Shown here piece by piece: positions 1 through 5,697 of a stretch of DNA of 5,996 bases. The number at the start of each line of letters is the position of its first letter. The stretch's first letter is position 1. The notes under the pieces were generated by a model, which was given only the letters and a program-made list of their open reading frames with translations, had not been told where the DNA came from and did no database searches. The position numbers and the translations under genes are program-made. Source of the DNA: DATJUF01 sp035524095 (GTDB lineage: Bacteria > Desulfobacterota > Binatia > Binatales > Binataceae); assembly GCA_035524095.1 (NCBI GenBank), contig DATKPK010000235.1, positions 1 through 5,996 on the forward strand, written 5' to 3'.

Positions 1-762
1 GGCATTCTTGGCGTCGGTCCTATTGAGTATGACAATGGCGAGAACCAATATTACTCATGCAGCGGTAACACTTGTTCGGCATATCTCCTTCCGGCGCAGA
101 ATCCGCCGCTCATTGCGAATCCGGTGACCGCGATTCATAACGCGGCCTTCGATCAAACCTCCACCGATTACAACGGAATCAGTCTCGCTATGAACTCCGT
201 TCCCGAAGGCGGGCAAGCCGCCGACTACGGCAATCTGACCTTCGGCATCGGCACCGAAACCAACAACAATCCTTCTTCGACGGTCCAAGTTTTCTCAGGA
301 AATATTAACGACAATTTTGCTGCCGCCATCCTGACGAAGTTCGGGGGAACAACGATCGACGGCTATATAGACAGCGGAACCAATGGCTACGCTTTCAACA
401 GTCCTTTGAACGGTCCGATCACGGAATGTCCCAGCAATTCTCCGCCGAACGGTCCTTGGTATTGCCCGGCGTCAGCTACAAGCGAGTCCGCGACCATCGA
501 GGGAGGTAACGGAACCCCGCAGAGTCAGTCGATCGGATTCACCATCGGAAATGCTCAGCAACTCATCCAGAACGGGGTGTACGCGCAGCCGGAACTCGGC
601 GGCCCGTTTGGGAGCCCGCCACTATTCGACTGGGGACTGCCGTTTTTCTACGGAAAGACTGTTTACGTCGGAATCGAAGGCTTGTCCGCGCTGACCAATA
701 CGAGTTGCGGGAGCTGCACGACCGCGCCCTGCTCATGCGAGGGACCCTTCTTCGCCTATTAG
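1..762 (+). CDS. DUF3443 family exported protein, C-terminal part (5' end outside window)
   Basis: The frame is open from the first base and stops at TAG 760-762, giving 253 residues of a longer protein whose N-terminus, presumably with a signal or lipoprotein peptide, lies to the left. I recognise the DUF3443 pattern: an opening GILGVGP, a YYSC...C segment (Cys20, Cys25 of the visible part), FGIGT at 81-85, IDSGTNG at 123-129, a WYCP segment, FDWGLPFFYGK, and the terminal GPFFAY. The family has no established function. The IDSG motif with hydrophobic residues before it resembles the catalytic Asp-Ser/Thr-Gly of pepsin- or retropepsin-like folds, which is my inference. The Cys-rich tail just before the end, with Cys spaced CGSC...CSC, is longer than I expect for the family. 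An internal GTG at 124 could be mistaken for the start, but the conserved sequence before it shows that it is not. Family assignment is from memory of the pattern; I am fairly sure of it. Confidence 0.85.
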   Translation, partial: GILGVGPIEYDNGENQYYSCSGNTCSAYLLPAQNPPLIANPVTAIHNAAFDQTSTDYNGISLAMNSVPEGGQAADYGNLTFGIGTETNNNPSSTVQVFSGNINDNFAAAILTKFGGTTIDGYIDSGTNGYAFNSPLNGPITECPSNSPPNGPWYCPASATSESATIEGGNGTPQSQSIGFTIGNAQQLIQNGVYAQPELGGPFGSPPLFDWGLPFFYGKTVYVGIEGLSALTNTSCGSCTTAPCSCEGPFFAY

Positions 763-789
763 TCCCCATTCGGTTGGCGAATCGCTCCA

Positions 790-825
790 AGGTAGGTGCC
801 GGAGTACTAACGCCGGCACTTGCCT
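790..825 (+). terminator. Candidate terminator hairpin after the DUF3443 gene
   Basis: A hairpin begins 28 bases past the stop. Its core is GTGCCGG (796-802) pairing with CCGGCAC (813-819) across a 10-base loop. The stem extends outward to 790/825 with two G-T wobbles, giving about 13 pairs. There is no real T run after it (CTGCCCTTCG), so it may be an attenuating or mRNA-protecting structure rather than an intrinsic terminator. Confidence 0.45.
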
Positions 826-927
826 CTGCCCTTCGTGATAACATCCTCCAGTTCTTCGCCCTCGCGGTGGCAGTCCTCGCCCTGATCAAGTAATACTGCC
901 GCGCAAGACATTCGCCCAATCGCCTCA

Positions 928-956
928 TGGACGATGAGCGGCGTACCGGATACGAT
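928..956 (+). promoter_or_regulatory. Weak sigma70-like promoter candidate upstream of the GST-like gene
   Basis: TGGACG (928-933) and TACGAT (951-956) are separated by 17 bases and each match four of six consensus positions. They lie about 90 bases before the chosen ATG at 1044, in a non-coding gap of about 280 bases (763-1043) that otherwise shows only the hairpin near its left end. Matches of this quality occur often by chance. Confidence 0.25.
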
Positions 957-1043
957 TTGCGGCCAATCGATGCGGCAATTCACTGACCATCAAGCACGGC
1001 TTCAATGAGCGGCGCATCGTGGTATCAACAGTTAGAGGTTTTC

Positions 1044-1823
1044 ATGGCGAATTATATTGAAGTTGACGATGCAATCGGGATGTCCGGCCTGCGCGTCGTC
1101 CTGACGCCCGGCGTTCCCGGACCGTGGAGCGAGGCAGCCAAAGGCATCCTCCACGTCAAGAAAATTCCCTACGTCAAAGTCCGCCAGGAGCTTGGCGGAG
1201 CGAATCTGCCCCTCCAGCGATGGTCCGCACAAACCACAGCCCCAGTCTTCGCCTACAATGACGAACGCCCGCGCAGCCTATGGAGCGATCAGCTTTTTCT
1301 CGCTGAGCGGCTCGAGCCGAATCCTCCACTGATACCGGCGAATCTCAAGGATCGCGCCCTGATGTTCGGCTTCGCGAATGAAATCTGCGGCGAGACCGGT
1401 CTTGGCTGGGCGCGCCGCCTGATGCTGCTCCATCCGGCGCTGAGCAATCCAAACGCTCCTGAAGCCGCCAGGAAGTTCTCAGCCCACATGGGCAACAAGT
1501 ACGGCTACAATCACGCGGCAGCCGAGGCCGCGCCGGCGCGGACGGCTGAAATTCTGACGGCGCTTGCTGAACAACTCGCGAGTCAGCATGCCGCCGGTAG
1601 CCGTTTTCTGATCGGCGGCCAGCTCTCAGCGCTTGATATCTATTGGTCTACCTTCGCCGCGCTGATCGATCCTCTACCGGATAATCTTTGCCCGATGCCG
1701 GCTAACTTCCGCCGCATGTACCAATGCGAAGATCCAGTTATCCGCGCGGCCCTCGCGCCGCAGCTGCTGGCTCATCGCGATTTCATCTACCATGAGTACC
1801 TGGAACTGCCAGTTGACCTTTAA
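1044..1823 (+). CDS. Glutathione S-transferase-like protein
   Basis: This is a 259-residue soluble protein with the two-domain GST layout. The thioredoxin-like N-terminal half spans about residues 16-92, with a TAPV segment carrying the expected cis-proline (Pro67). The helical C-terminal half contains FLIGGQLSALDIYW at 188-201, where Ser195-x-x-Asp198 fits the GST N-capping box. I chose ATG 1044 because AGAGG at 1034-1038 sits five bases before it. The in-frame ATG at 1005 has no ribosome site and would add a 13-residue tail without family features. The usual catalytic Ser/Cys/Tyr region reads G-P-W-S (26-29), so the canonical residue seems replaced or shifted, and the usual Glu-Ser glutathione-binding pair appears as Asp82-Gln83. 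Glutathione conjugation is therefore not assured. Binding, isomerase or dehalogenase-like roles are possible. No neighbouring gene names the substrate. It lies 84 bases before the phasin-like gene in the same direction. Confidence 0.8.
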   Translation: MANYIEVDDAIGMSGLRVVLTPGVPGPWSEAAKGILHVKKIPYVKVRQELGGANLPLQRWSAQTTAPVFAYNDERPRSLWSDQLFLAERLEPNPPLIPANLKDRALMFGFANEICGETGLGWARRLMLLHPALSNPNAPEAARKFSAHMGNKYGYNHAAAEAAPARTAEILTALAEQLASQHAAGSRFLIGGQLSALDIYWSTFAALIDPLPDNLCPMPANFRRMYQCEDPVIRAALAPQLLAHRDFIYHEYLELPVDL

Positions 1824-1826
1824 AGC

Positions 1827-1865
1827 TGGCGCGTCGTTTGCTCGACTTTAAGCACATGCGCGCCA
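1827..1865 (+). other. GC-rich inverted repeat between the GST-like and phasin-like genes
   Basis: TGGCGCG (1827-1833) is perfectly complementary to CGCGCCA (1859-1865) across 25 bases. The loop holds a smaller TGCT/AGCA pairing (1839-1842 with 1851-1854). It starts four bases after the TAA of the GST-like gene. No T tract follows, so it could be a weak terminator, an intercistronic stabilising hairpin or chance. Confidence 0.35.
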
Positions 1866-1907
1866 TTCCGTCATGGTATGGCCGCCCAGCCATTGGAGGA
1901 CATCAAA

Positions 1908-2357
1908 ATGGCGACTGATAATGTCTTCGGGATTTCGGAAGCGATCCGCAAAGCGAGCGAGGCTTACGTTCAGGCGCTGACTACCGTAACCAAGGCGCTC
2001 CAGGGTCTCGCAAGCCAGGCCAATAGCGCTGACCGCGACAGGCTGGTCGAGAATTGGCTGCGGGTCGCGCGAATGAGCAAGGATGGCATTATCACGGCGC
2101 TCGAAAGCGGCTTCCAATATTGGGAGAACGAGATCCGTCGCAATGCAGCGGCGACGCGCGCTACTAATGCCACCGCCGAAGAGAAGAATCCAATGGAAGC
2201 GTGGGCGGAGAACTGGCGCAAAGCGACTGAAGCCTTCACTAGCGGACCGGCCGGTAGCTGGACCGAAGAAATGCGCAAGCAAAGCGAAGCTGTTCAGAAG
2301 AGCCTGCAAGATGGGATCCGCCAATGGCAAAAGCTGTGGGAGCCGGACAAGAAATAG
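1908..2357 (+). CDS. Trp-rich helical protein, phasin-like (function unproven)
   Basis: This is a 149-residue protein with no signal peptide or membrane segment. I chose ATG 1908 because GGAGGA at 1895-1900 lies seven bases upstream; the earlier in-frame ATG at 1878 lies before that site. By composition it is almost all amphipathic helix: about 7-38, 42-80, 95-112 and 117-144. A linker rich in Ala, Thr and Asn runs from about 80 to 94, and a GPAGS turn sits at 113-117. Seven tryptophans (50, 72, 99, 103, 118, 140, 144) are unusual for so small a protein and recur on the helices as W-x3-W-type pairs. The size, helicity and frequent Ala/Gln/Glu/Lys resemble phasins and other polyhydroxyalkanoate-granule or PhaE-like proteins, but I see no decisive family motif and no pha genes nearby. 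A plain hypothetical helical protein is the safe reading. It ends 25 bases before the convergent gluconokinase stop. Confidence 0.75.
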   Translation: MATDNVFGISEAIRKASEAYVQALTTVTKALQGLASQANSADRDRLVENWLRVARMSKDGIITALESGFQYWENEIRRNAAATRATNATAEEKNPMEAWAENWRKATEAFTSGPAGSWTEEMRKQSEAVQKSLQDGIRQWQKLWEPDKK

Positions 2358-2368
2358 CTAGTCGCAAG

Positions 2369-2388
2369 CACTGATTTGATTATCAGTG
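2369..2388. terminator. Small hairpin shared by two convergent genes
   Basis: CACTGAT (2369-2375) pairs perfectly with ATCAGTG (2382-2388) across a six-base loop. The right arm contains the gluconokinase stop codon (2383-2385 on the minus strand). It lies exactly at the junction of the two convergent genes, a usual place for a bidirectional terminator. The stem is short, only three of seven pairs are GC, and neither side has a T run, so termination would be weak. Confidence 0.4.
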
Positions 2389-2883
2389 GCCTGGTTCTAT
2401 TGTGCCCAGGGCGGCCACGATGTTAGCGGCGATTTGTTCGGGCGTTCCAGATATATCAACAGCCCGTGCGTCCGCAGGCTCCTCCAACACATCGAACTGA
2501 CTCTGGAGCAACGCCGGATCGAAGAAATGACCGTGGCGGCAGGCGATTCTTTGTGCGATCAACTCCCGCGTTCCTTTCAGATAGACCAGCCGCACGTCGC
2601 TGAAACCTGCGGTCAGCCGCTCACGATAACTTTGCTTGAGTGCCGAGGCTGCTAGCACTGCATTTTGATGCGACTGCTCGCAACGGCGGATTAGTTCGTG
2701 CAACGCTTCCAGCCACGGCTCGCGATCCTCCTCCGTCAATGGCTCGCCGCGGCGCATCTTCTCGCGGTTGTGTGGCGAATGGAAATTATCGCCATCATAA
2801 AATCGCCATCCGAGGTGATGCGCCAGCAACTCGCCGACGGTCGTCTTACCCGACCCTGCGACTCCCATCAGAATAACAATCAT
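2383..2883 (-). CDS. gntK: Gluconokinase (EC 2.7.1.12)
   Basis: This cytosolic enzyme phosphorylates D-gluconate with ATP to 6-phosphogluconate, the entry to the pentose phosphate and Entner-Doudoroff pathways. The 166 residues show the GntK pattern clearly. The P-loop GVAGSGKTT is at 7-15, followed by DGDNFHSPHN at 30-39 for gluconate and Mg binding. Next come EKM..GEPLTEEDREPWL at 41-58, SALKQSYR at 81-88, and R..HFFDPALLQSQFDVLEEP at 117-137, which is the lid-like region. Length is normal for the small P-loop type. I start at ATG 2883 because GGAG lies eight bases upstream. A GTG two codons earlier (2889) is possible and would put AAGG at a seven-base spacing. It is convergent with the phasin-like gene and divergent from the MFS gene. 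No gluconate permease, GntR-type regulator or 6-phosphogluconate dehydrogenase/dehydratase is in view, so it appears to be a lone kinase. Confidence 0.95.
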   Translation of the reverse strand: MIVILMGVAGSGKTTVGELLAHHLGWRFYDGDNFHSPHNREKMRRGEPLTEEDREPWLEALHELIRRCEQSHQNAVLAASALKQSYRERLTAGFSDVRLVYLKGTRELIAQRIACRHGHFFDPALLQSQFDVLEEPADARAVDISGTPEQIAANIVAALGTIEPGH

Positions 2884-2963
2884 GAGCACTGCTCCGCCTT
2901 GTGCCTGAAGGCCGACCTATTTATGCTGAACGAGTTTCTACCAGCGGCTCTGTAAGCGTATTC

Positions 2964-3001
2964 AACGATCGTTTAGGGCTTTGGTGGTTGATCGCACGAT
3001 C
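2964..3001. promoter_or_regulatory. Paired dyads in the gntK/MFS divergent region (possible operator)
   Basis: Two palindromes sharing CGATC-type half-sites lie in the 237-base gap between divergent genes. They are AACGATCGTT (2964-2973, perfect) and GATCG-CA-CGATC (2990-3001, two-base spacer). Their centres are about 27 bases apart. A CATAAT hexamer follows at 3017-3022 but lacks a well-placed -35. Position suits a repressor acting on one or both genes, but no regulator gene is in view and the sites do not match an operator I know. Confidence 0.3.
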
Positions 3002-3120
3002 GCTGTTGGAACTGCACATAATTTTGGACTGATACGTCCTATTTAACTGCGTCCGGCCATGGCGGATAGTTCCCGCCTTTGCCCATGACTTGATTTCCGT
3101 TTGCGAGGAATGAACCCCCG

Positions 3121-4560
3121 TTGCGCAAGCCTGCCAGTCCCTTCGTAGCGCCGCTGATTGTCGGATGTGCGCTCTTCATGGAGATGCTCGACTCCACGGT
3201 AATCTCCACCGCCCTGCCGGCGATCGCCCGCTCAATGCATGAGGATCCAATCCGTCTCAATCTGGCCATCACATCTTACCTTCTGAGCCTCGCCGTATTC
3301 ATTCCTATCAGTGGATGGATGTCCGATCGCTATGGCGCGCGCAAGGTTTTCCGCGCCGCCATCATTATATTCACTATCGGATCGATCCTATGCGGACTAT
3401 GTAATTCATTACCCGAACTGGTCATTGCGCGCGTCCTACAAGGCTTCGGAGGGGCGATGATGGTTCCGGTCGGGCGGGTGGTGGTTCTCAAGACGGTCGA
3501 TAAGTCCGAACTCGTCACCGCCATGTCCTACCTGACGGTGCCCGCCGTGCTCGGCCCAGTGGTCGGTCCACCGGTTGGCGGCTTCATCGTAACTTACTAT
3601 TCGTGGCGCTGGATTTTCTTCATCAACGTGCCGATCGGCATCGTCGGGGTAGCTCTGGTTAGTATCTTTATCGAGGACCTGCGCGAAGCTGACATCCCGC
3701 CACTCGATTTCCTTGGCTTCCTGCTCTCGGGCCTGGGGCTGGCCGGCCTCGTTTTCGGTTTCGAATCGATTGGCCGCAACATCATTCCGGGCGCATTCGT
3801 CGCCGCACTCCTGCTTGGCGGTGCTCTTTGCATTTTTCTTTATTGGGTTCATGCATCGCGCCATCCGAATCCGATCATCGATCTCGCCCTGATCAAGATT
3901 CCGACCTTTGCCGCCTCTACCTTGGGCGGCGGCCTGACACGGATCGGCATCGGCGCGCTGCCTTTCCTGCTCGCGATGCTGCTTCAGTTGGTGTTTGGCC
4001 TCAGCCCCTTCGCCTCCGGGATGCTCACCTTTACCAGTGCGGCCGGCGCGCTTTTCATGAAAATAACCGCCGGACCGATCATCCGCCGGATGGGTTTCCG
4101 TTCGGTTCTCGTCAGCAATGGTATTTTGAGCGGCTTCATCCTGATGAGTTACGCGCTGTTCCGGCCCGAGACTTCGCACCTGCTGATTATCGGCGCATTG
4201 TTGTGCGGCGGCTTCTTTCGCTCGTTGCAATTCACTGCGCTCAATGCCCTTGCGTACGCGGACGTGCCACAGTCATTGATGAGCAATGCGAGCAGCCTCT
4301 CGAGCATGGCTCAGCAATTCTTTCTCAGTTTTGGCGTTGCACTCGCAGCCTTGCTGCTTCATTTCAGTACCGCGGGACGAGGCGCTGCAGCGCTCCATGC
4401 CAGTGATTTCACGCCCGCCTTCGTGATCAACGGCGTGCTCTCGATCGCGGCGATAGTCTTCTTCCTTCCGCTGGAGCTCCATGCCGGTGCCGAGGTCAGC
4501 GGACATCAGGCGCCAGTCACGATTCACCGCGAGATCGAGACTCTCAGCGAGGCCGACTGA
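3121..4560 (+). CDS. MFS efflux transporter, DHA2 family (HsrA/EmrB-like, 14 TMS)
   Basis: This is a 479-residue inner-membrane proton-coupled exporter. About fourteen hydrophobic segments can be counted, roughly at 10-32, 46-66, 76-96, 98-119, 138-160, 165-185, 198-216, 224-245, 264-289, 296-318, 326-346, 351-372, 395-420 and 433-452. Diagnostic motifs are LDSTVISTALP in the first segment (Asp24), motif A GWMSDRYGARK at 65-75, motif B RVLQGFGG at 104-111, and the drug-antiporter motif C GPVVGPPVGG at 145-154. The N-terminal half closely resembles E. coli HsrA/YieO. Substrate cannot be told from sequence; drugs, dyes or metabolites are usual for the family. The only in-frame start between the upstream stop (3091) and the first membrane segment is TTG 3121, with AGGA at 3106-3109, a long 11-base spacing that suggests modest translation. 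An ATG start at 3178 would cut the first segment. No MFP/HlyD partner gene is adjacent, and two small membrane genes follow. Confidence 0.93.
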   Translation: MRKPASPFVAPLIVGCALFMEMLDSTVISTALPAIARSMHEDPIRLNLAITSYLLSLAVFIPISGWMSDRYGARKVFRAAIIIFTIGSILCGLCNSLPELVIARVLQGFGGAMMVPVGRVVVLKTVDKSELVTAMSYLTVPAVLGPVVGPPVGGFIVTYYSWRWIFFINVPIGIVGVALVSIFIEDLREADIPPLDFLGFLLSGLGLAGLVFGFESIGRNIIPGAFVAALLLGGALCIFLYWVHASRHPNPIIDLALIKIPTFAASTLGGGLTRIGIGALPFLLAMLLQLVFGLSPFASGMLTFTSAAGALFMKITAGPIIRRMGFRSVLVSNGILSGFILMSYALFRPETSHLLIIGALLCGGFFRSLQFTALNALAYADVPQSLMSNASSLSSMAQQFFLSFGVALAALLLHFSTAGRGAAALHASDFTPAFVINGVLSIAAIVFFLPLELHAGAEVSGHQAPVTIHREIETLSEAD

Positions 4561-4584
4561 TAGCTAGTCGACGCCACGCCTGCT

Positions 4585-4603
4585 GCCGGTGAGATAACAC
4601 GGC
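4585..4603 (+). other. Weak bulged hairpin after the MFS gene
   Basis: GCCG(g)TG pairs with CACGGC across the loop AGATAA with one bulged G, 24 bases past the MFS stop. With no T tract it is at most a weak pause or processing site, so the exporter and the small membrane genes may be co-transcribed. Confidence 0.2.
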
Positions 4604-4668
4604 TGACGAATCGCGTCTGACATCTGGAACGGCTATTGCCTCGTGCTTCCGGCAGGAGGCTTCAAATC

Positions 4669-4866
4669 GTGACTCTGCTCAATATCGTCGTGATTCTAGT
4701 TGTCGTCGGGATCATTCTCTGGCTGATCAATGCTTTCATCCCGATGGCCGGCGCAATCAAAACCTTGCTTAATCTCGTAGTGTTCGTCGTCGTTCTCATC
4801 TGGCTGCTGCGCGCTTTCGGTGTCGTTATCAATCTACCCGGCGTGCACATCCCTCGCTTGATGTAA
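4669..4866 (+). CDS. Small two-helix membrane protein, Thivi_2564-type
   Basis: This is a 65-residue inner-membrane protein. GTG 4669 is chosen because a perfect AGGAGG (4654-4659) lies nine bases upstream; the in-frame TTG at 4636 lies before that site. Two hydrophobic helices, about 3-24 and 33-54, flank a short IPMAGAIK turn (24-31), followed by a polar tail ending PRLM. The pattern of LLN-V-V, W-L, then P-M-x-G-x-I-K and a second LLN-V-V, W-L matches the Thivi_2564 family of small bacterial membrane proteins, whose function is unknown. The two helices look like copies of each other (residues 3-8 with 18-19, and 33-38 with 45-46). It lies 108 bases after the MFS gene and 87 before another small membrane gene, so joint transcription is plausible. 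Confidence 0.82.
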   Translation: MTLLNIVVILVVVGIILWLINAFIPMAGAIKTLLNLVVFVVVLIWLLRAFGVVINLPGVHIPRLM

Positions 4867-4905
4867 TGACCAGAAAGGACTGCTGAACGCATTCAGGTAC
4901 GGCGC

Positions 4906-4931
4906 TTGCGTATTAACTCTAAGCTACGCAA
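4906..4931 (+). other. Hairpin just upstream of the DUF3309 ribosome site
   Basis: TTGCGTA (4906-4912) pairs perfectly with TACGCAA (4925-4931) over a 12-base loop, ending five bases before the AAGGAG ribosome site (4936-4941). In a transcript running from the upstream gene it would form directly in front of the ribosome site. It could stabilise or separate the two messages. Seven pairs with a long loop may also be chance. Confidence 0.35.
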
Positions 4932-4953
4932 CTACAAGGAGTCAGCCACACTT

Positions 4954-5112
4954 ATGCCGCTCGGAACTATTCTTCTTGTTGTATTGGTGTTGATCTTGCT
5001 CGGGTCATTACCAGTCTATCCCTACAGCGCTGGATGGGGTTACTACCCTGCCGGTGGTCTCGGCACGATTCTAGTCGTCGTTCTGGTCTTGTATCTGCTT
5101 GGCGTTATCTAG
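4954..5112 (+). CDS. DUF3309 family small membrane protein
   Basis: This 52-residue protein begins MPLGTILLVVLVLILLG, continues with a central LPVYPYSAGWGYYPAGG segment and ends GLGTILVVVLVLYLLGVI. That is the DUF3309 layout: two hydrophobic helices (about 4-19 and 36-50) around an aromatic, Pro/Gly-rich loop with the conserved S-x-x-WGY-x-P-x-GGLG core. The length equals the family norm. ATG 4954 is chosen on this family start; AAGGAG (4936-4941) lies 12 bases upstream, a little far. The frame extends to 4906 but the added residues are charged and not family-like. The function of DUF3309 is not known. Members are usually found as stand-alone small membrane proteins, often expressed with stress or envelope genes (general impression, not shown here). 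A strong terminator follows 21 bases after the stop, closing the MFS and small-membrane-protein group. Confidence 0.9.
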   Translation: MPLGTILLVVLVLILLGSLPVYPYSAGWGYYPAGGLGTILVVVLVLYLLGVI

Positions 5113-5133
5113 TTGATTTACAACGGCGGAAGC

Positions 5134-5165
5134 AAAACGGCCGCACCCAAGGATGCGGCCGTTTT
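5134..5165 (+). terminator. Strong rho-independent terminator
   Basis: AAAACGGCCGCA (5134-5145) pairs perfectly with TGCGGCCGTTTT (5154-5165) across the eight-base loop CCCAAGGA, giving a 12-pair stem with a GC-rich centre ending in four T. It lies 21 bases after the DUF3309 stop. Since the left arm begins with AAAA, it is symmetric and would also work on the minus strand for transcripts reading through from the gene at 5305-5697. Confidence 0.9.
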
Positions 5166-5274
5166 CATTATCCATTCTAATTTATATTTGTCCTCGAAAT
5201 GAGCTAGGCCCACCGACTCCAAGACAGAACATCTTACACGATGATTACATCATTCCCCGGGTTGTTCCAGCGGG

Positions 5275-5307
5275 TAGCCAAGCGAGCCTCAAGTGAGGAA
5301 TTGGCTA
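5275..5307 (-). terminator. Two-tier hairpin at the stop of the HP-repeat protein gene
   Basis: TAGCCAA (5275-5281) pairs perfectly with TTGGCTA (5301-5307), and an inner CCTC/GAGG (5287-5290 with 5295-5298) closes a four-base loop. On the minus strand the hairpin starts with the TAG stop codon itself. No T run follows (CCCGCTGG), so it could be a 3'-end protecting structure, with termination at the hairpin at 5134-5165. Confidence 0.45.
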
Positions 5308-5697
5308 TTCGCCAGGACGCGGCGGAATTGCCACAAAATTACCCGGGTTCTCCGCCATCGCTTCCTTGATTTCAGGATGGGCAGTAAAGAAATCCGCCAA
5401 CTGCGGATGCTTGCGCAGATACGACGGATCATTCATTAGCGATGGCTTGTACGCCAGTGCGTTCGCGACATGCGGATTGGCGTCCGCAAAGTTGCTCCAG
5501 GTGGCCAACTCTTGTTCATTTAGATCTGGATTTGTTGCCGCACTCTGGAATTCAATCGTCGTATTACCGTTTTGAACGACCGCCGGCGCTGCGCTCTGTC
5601 TCGCATCTTGTTGTGCGGAGCTTTCTCGCACCATTAAGGGTAGTGCTAACAGTGAACCGAGTACGCCAAGCGCTAAGGTCTTGCCTAAAACACTCAT
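5305..5697 (-). CDS. Small exported protein with repeated HP/NP motifs
   Basis: This is a 130-residue protein. ATG 5697 is chosen because GGGAG lies close upstream on the minus strand; the in-frame ATG at 5733 lacks such a site and would bury the signal peptide. The N-terminus is a classic signal peptide: Lys6, hydrophobic core 8-23, and an SSA-Q site at 26-29, so the mature protein is probably periplasmic or secreted. After a low-complexity Ala/Gln/Ser stretch (29-55), residues 56-122 are helix-like with prolines at 75, 85, 91, 98, 108 and 118, often as NP or HP. Examples are ANPHV, KHPQL, AHPEI and ENPGN. Three of them are exactly ten residues apart. I have seen similar HP-E/L-x-x-F-L repeat proteins annotated as hypothetical in Acidobacteriota and related soil bacteria, but know no function. 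There is no cysteine. It faces the MFS group convergently and is preceded by a gap of about 200 bases. Confidence 0.8.
   Translation of the reverse strand: MSVLGKTLALGVLGSLLALPLMVRESSAQQDARQSAAPAVVQNGNTTIEFQSAATNPDLNEQELATWSNFADANPHVANALAYKPSLMNDPSYLRKHPQLADFFTAHPEIKEAMAENPGNFVAIPPRPGE

Noticed and set aside
774..893. Short plus-strand frame after the DUF3443 stop ending in a hydrophobic helix (DNILQFFALAVAVLALIK).
   Set aside because: The C-rich third codon positions look coding-like, but the only nearby start is a TTG with no ribosome site, the frame runs through the terminator-like hairpin, and I recognise no family.
934..1014. Direct repeat ATGAGCGGCG at 934-943 and 1005-1014.
   Set aside because: Ten bases occurring twice in a GC-rich gap, with no third copy or dyad, is compatible with chance.
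1848..2330. Minus-strand 160-codon frame opposite the phasin-like gene.
   Set aside because: There is no ribosome site, it has shadow-like Arg/Ser/Phe composition, and the plus-strand gene has a perfect Shine-Dalgarno and coherent helical sequence.
3110..3148. A 12-codon ATG frame overlapping the TTG start of the MFS gene, possibly a leader peptide.
   Set aside because: The AGGA is practically touching this ATG, which is too close for initiation, while it suits the TTG better. There is no sign of an attenuator.
3436..4230. Long minus-strand open frame (264 codons) inside the MFS gene.
   Set aside because: It is the antisense shadow of a clearly conserved transporter: very polar, Gln/Glu/Arg-rich, with no family pattern.
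2355..4570. The same ten bases TAGCTAGTCG at the stop of the phasin-like gene (2355-2364) and just after the MFS stop (4561-4570).
   Set aside because: Only ten bases with different flanks and no inverted structure. Two copies alone do not support a repeat element.
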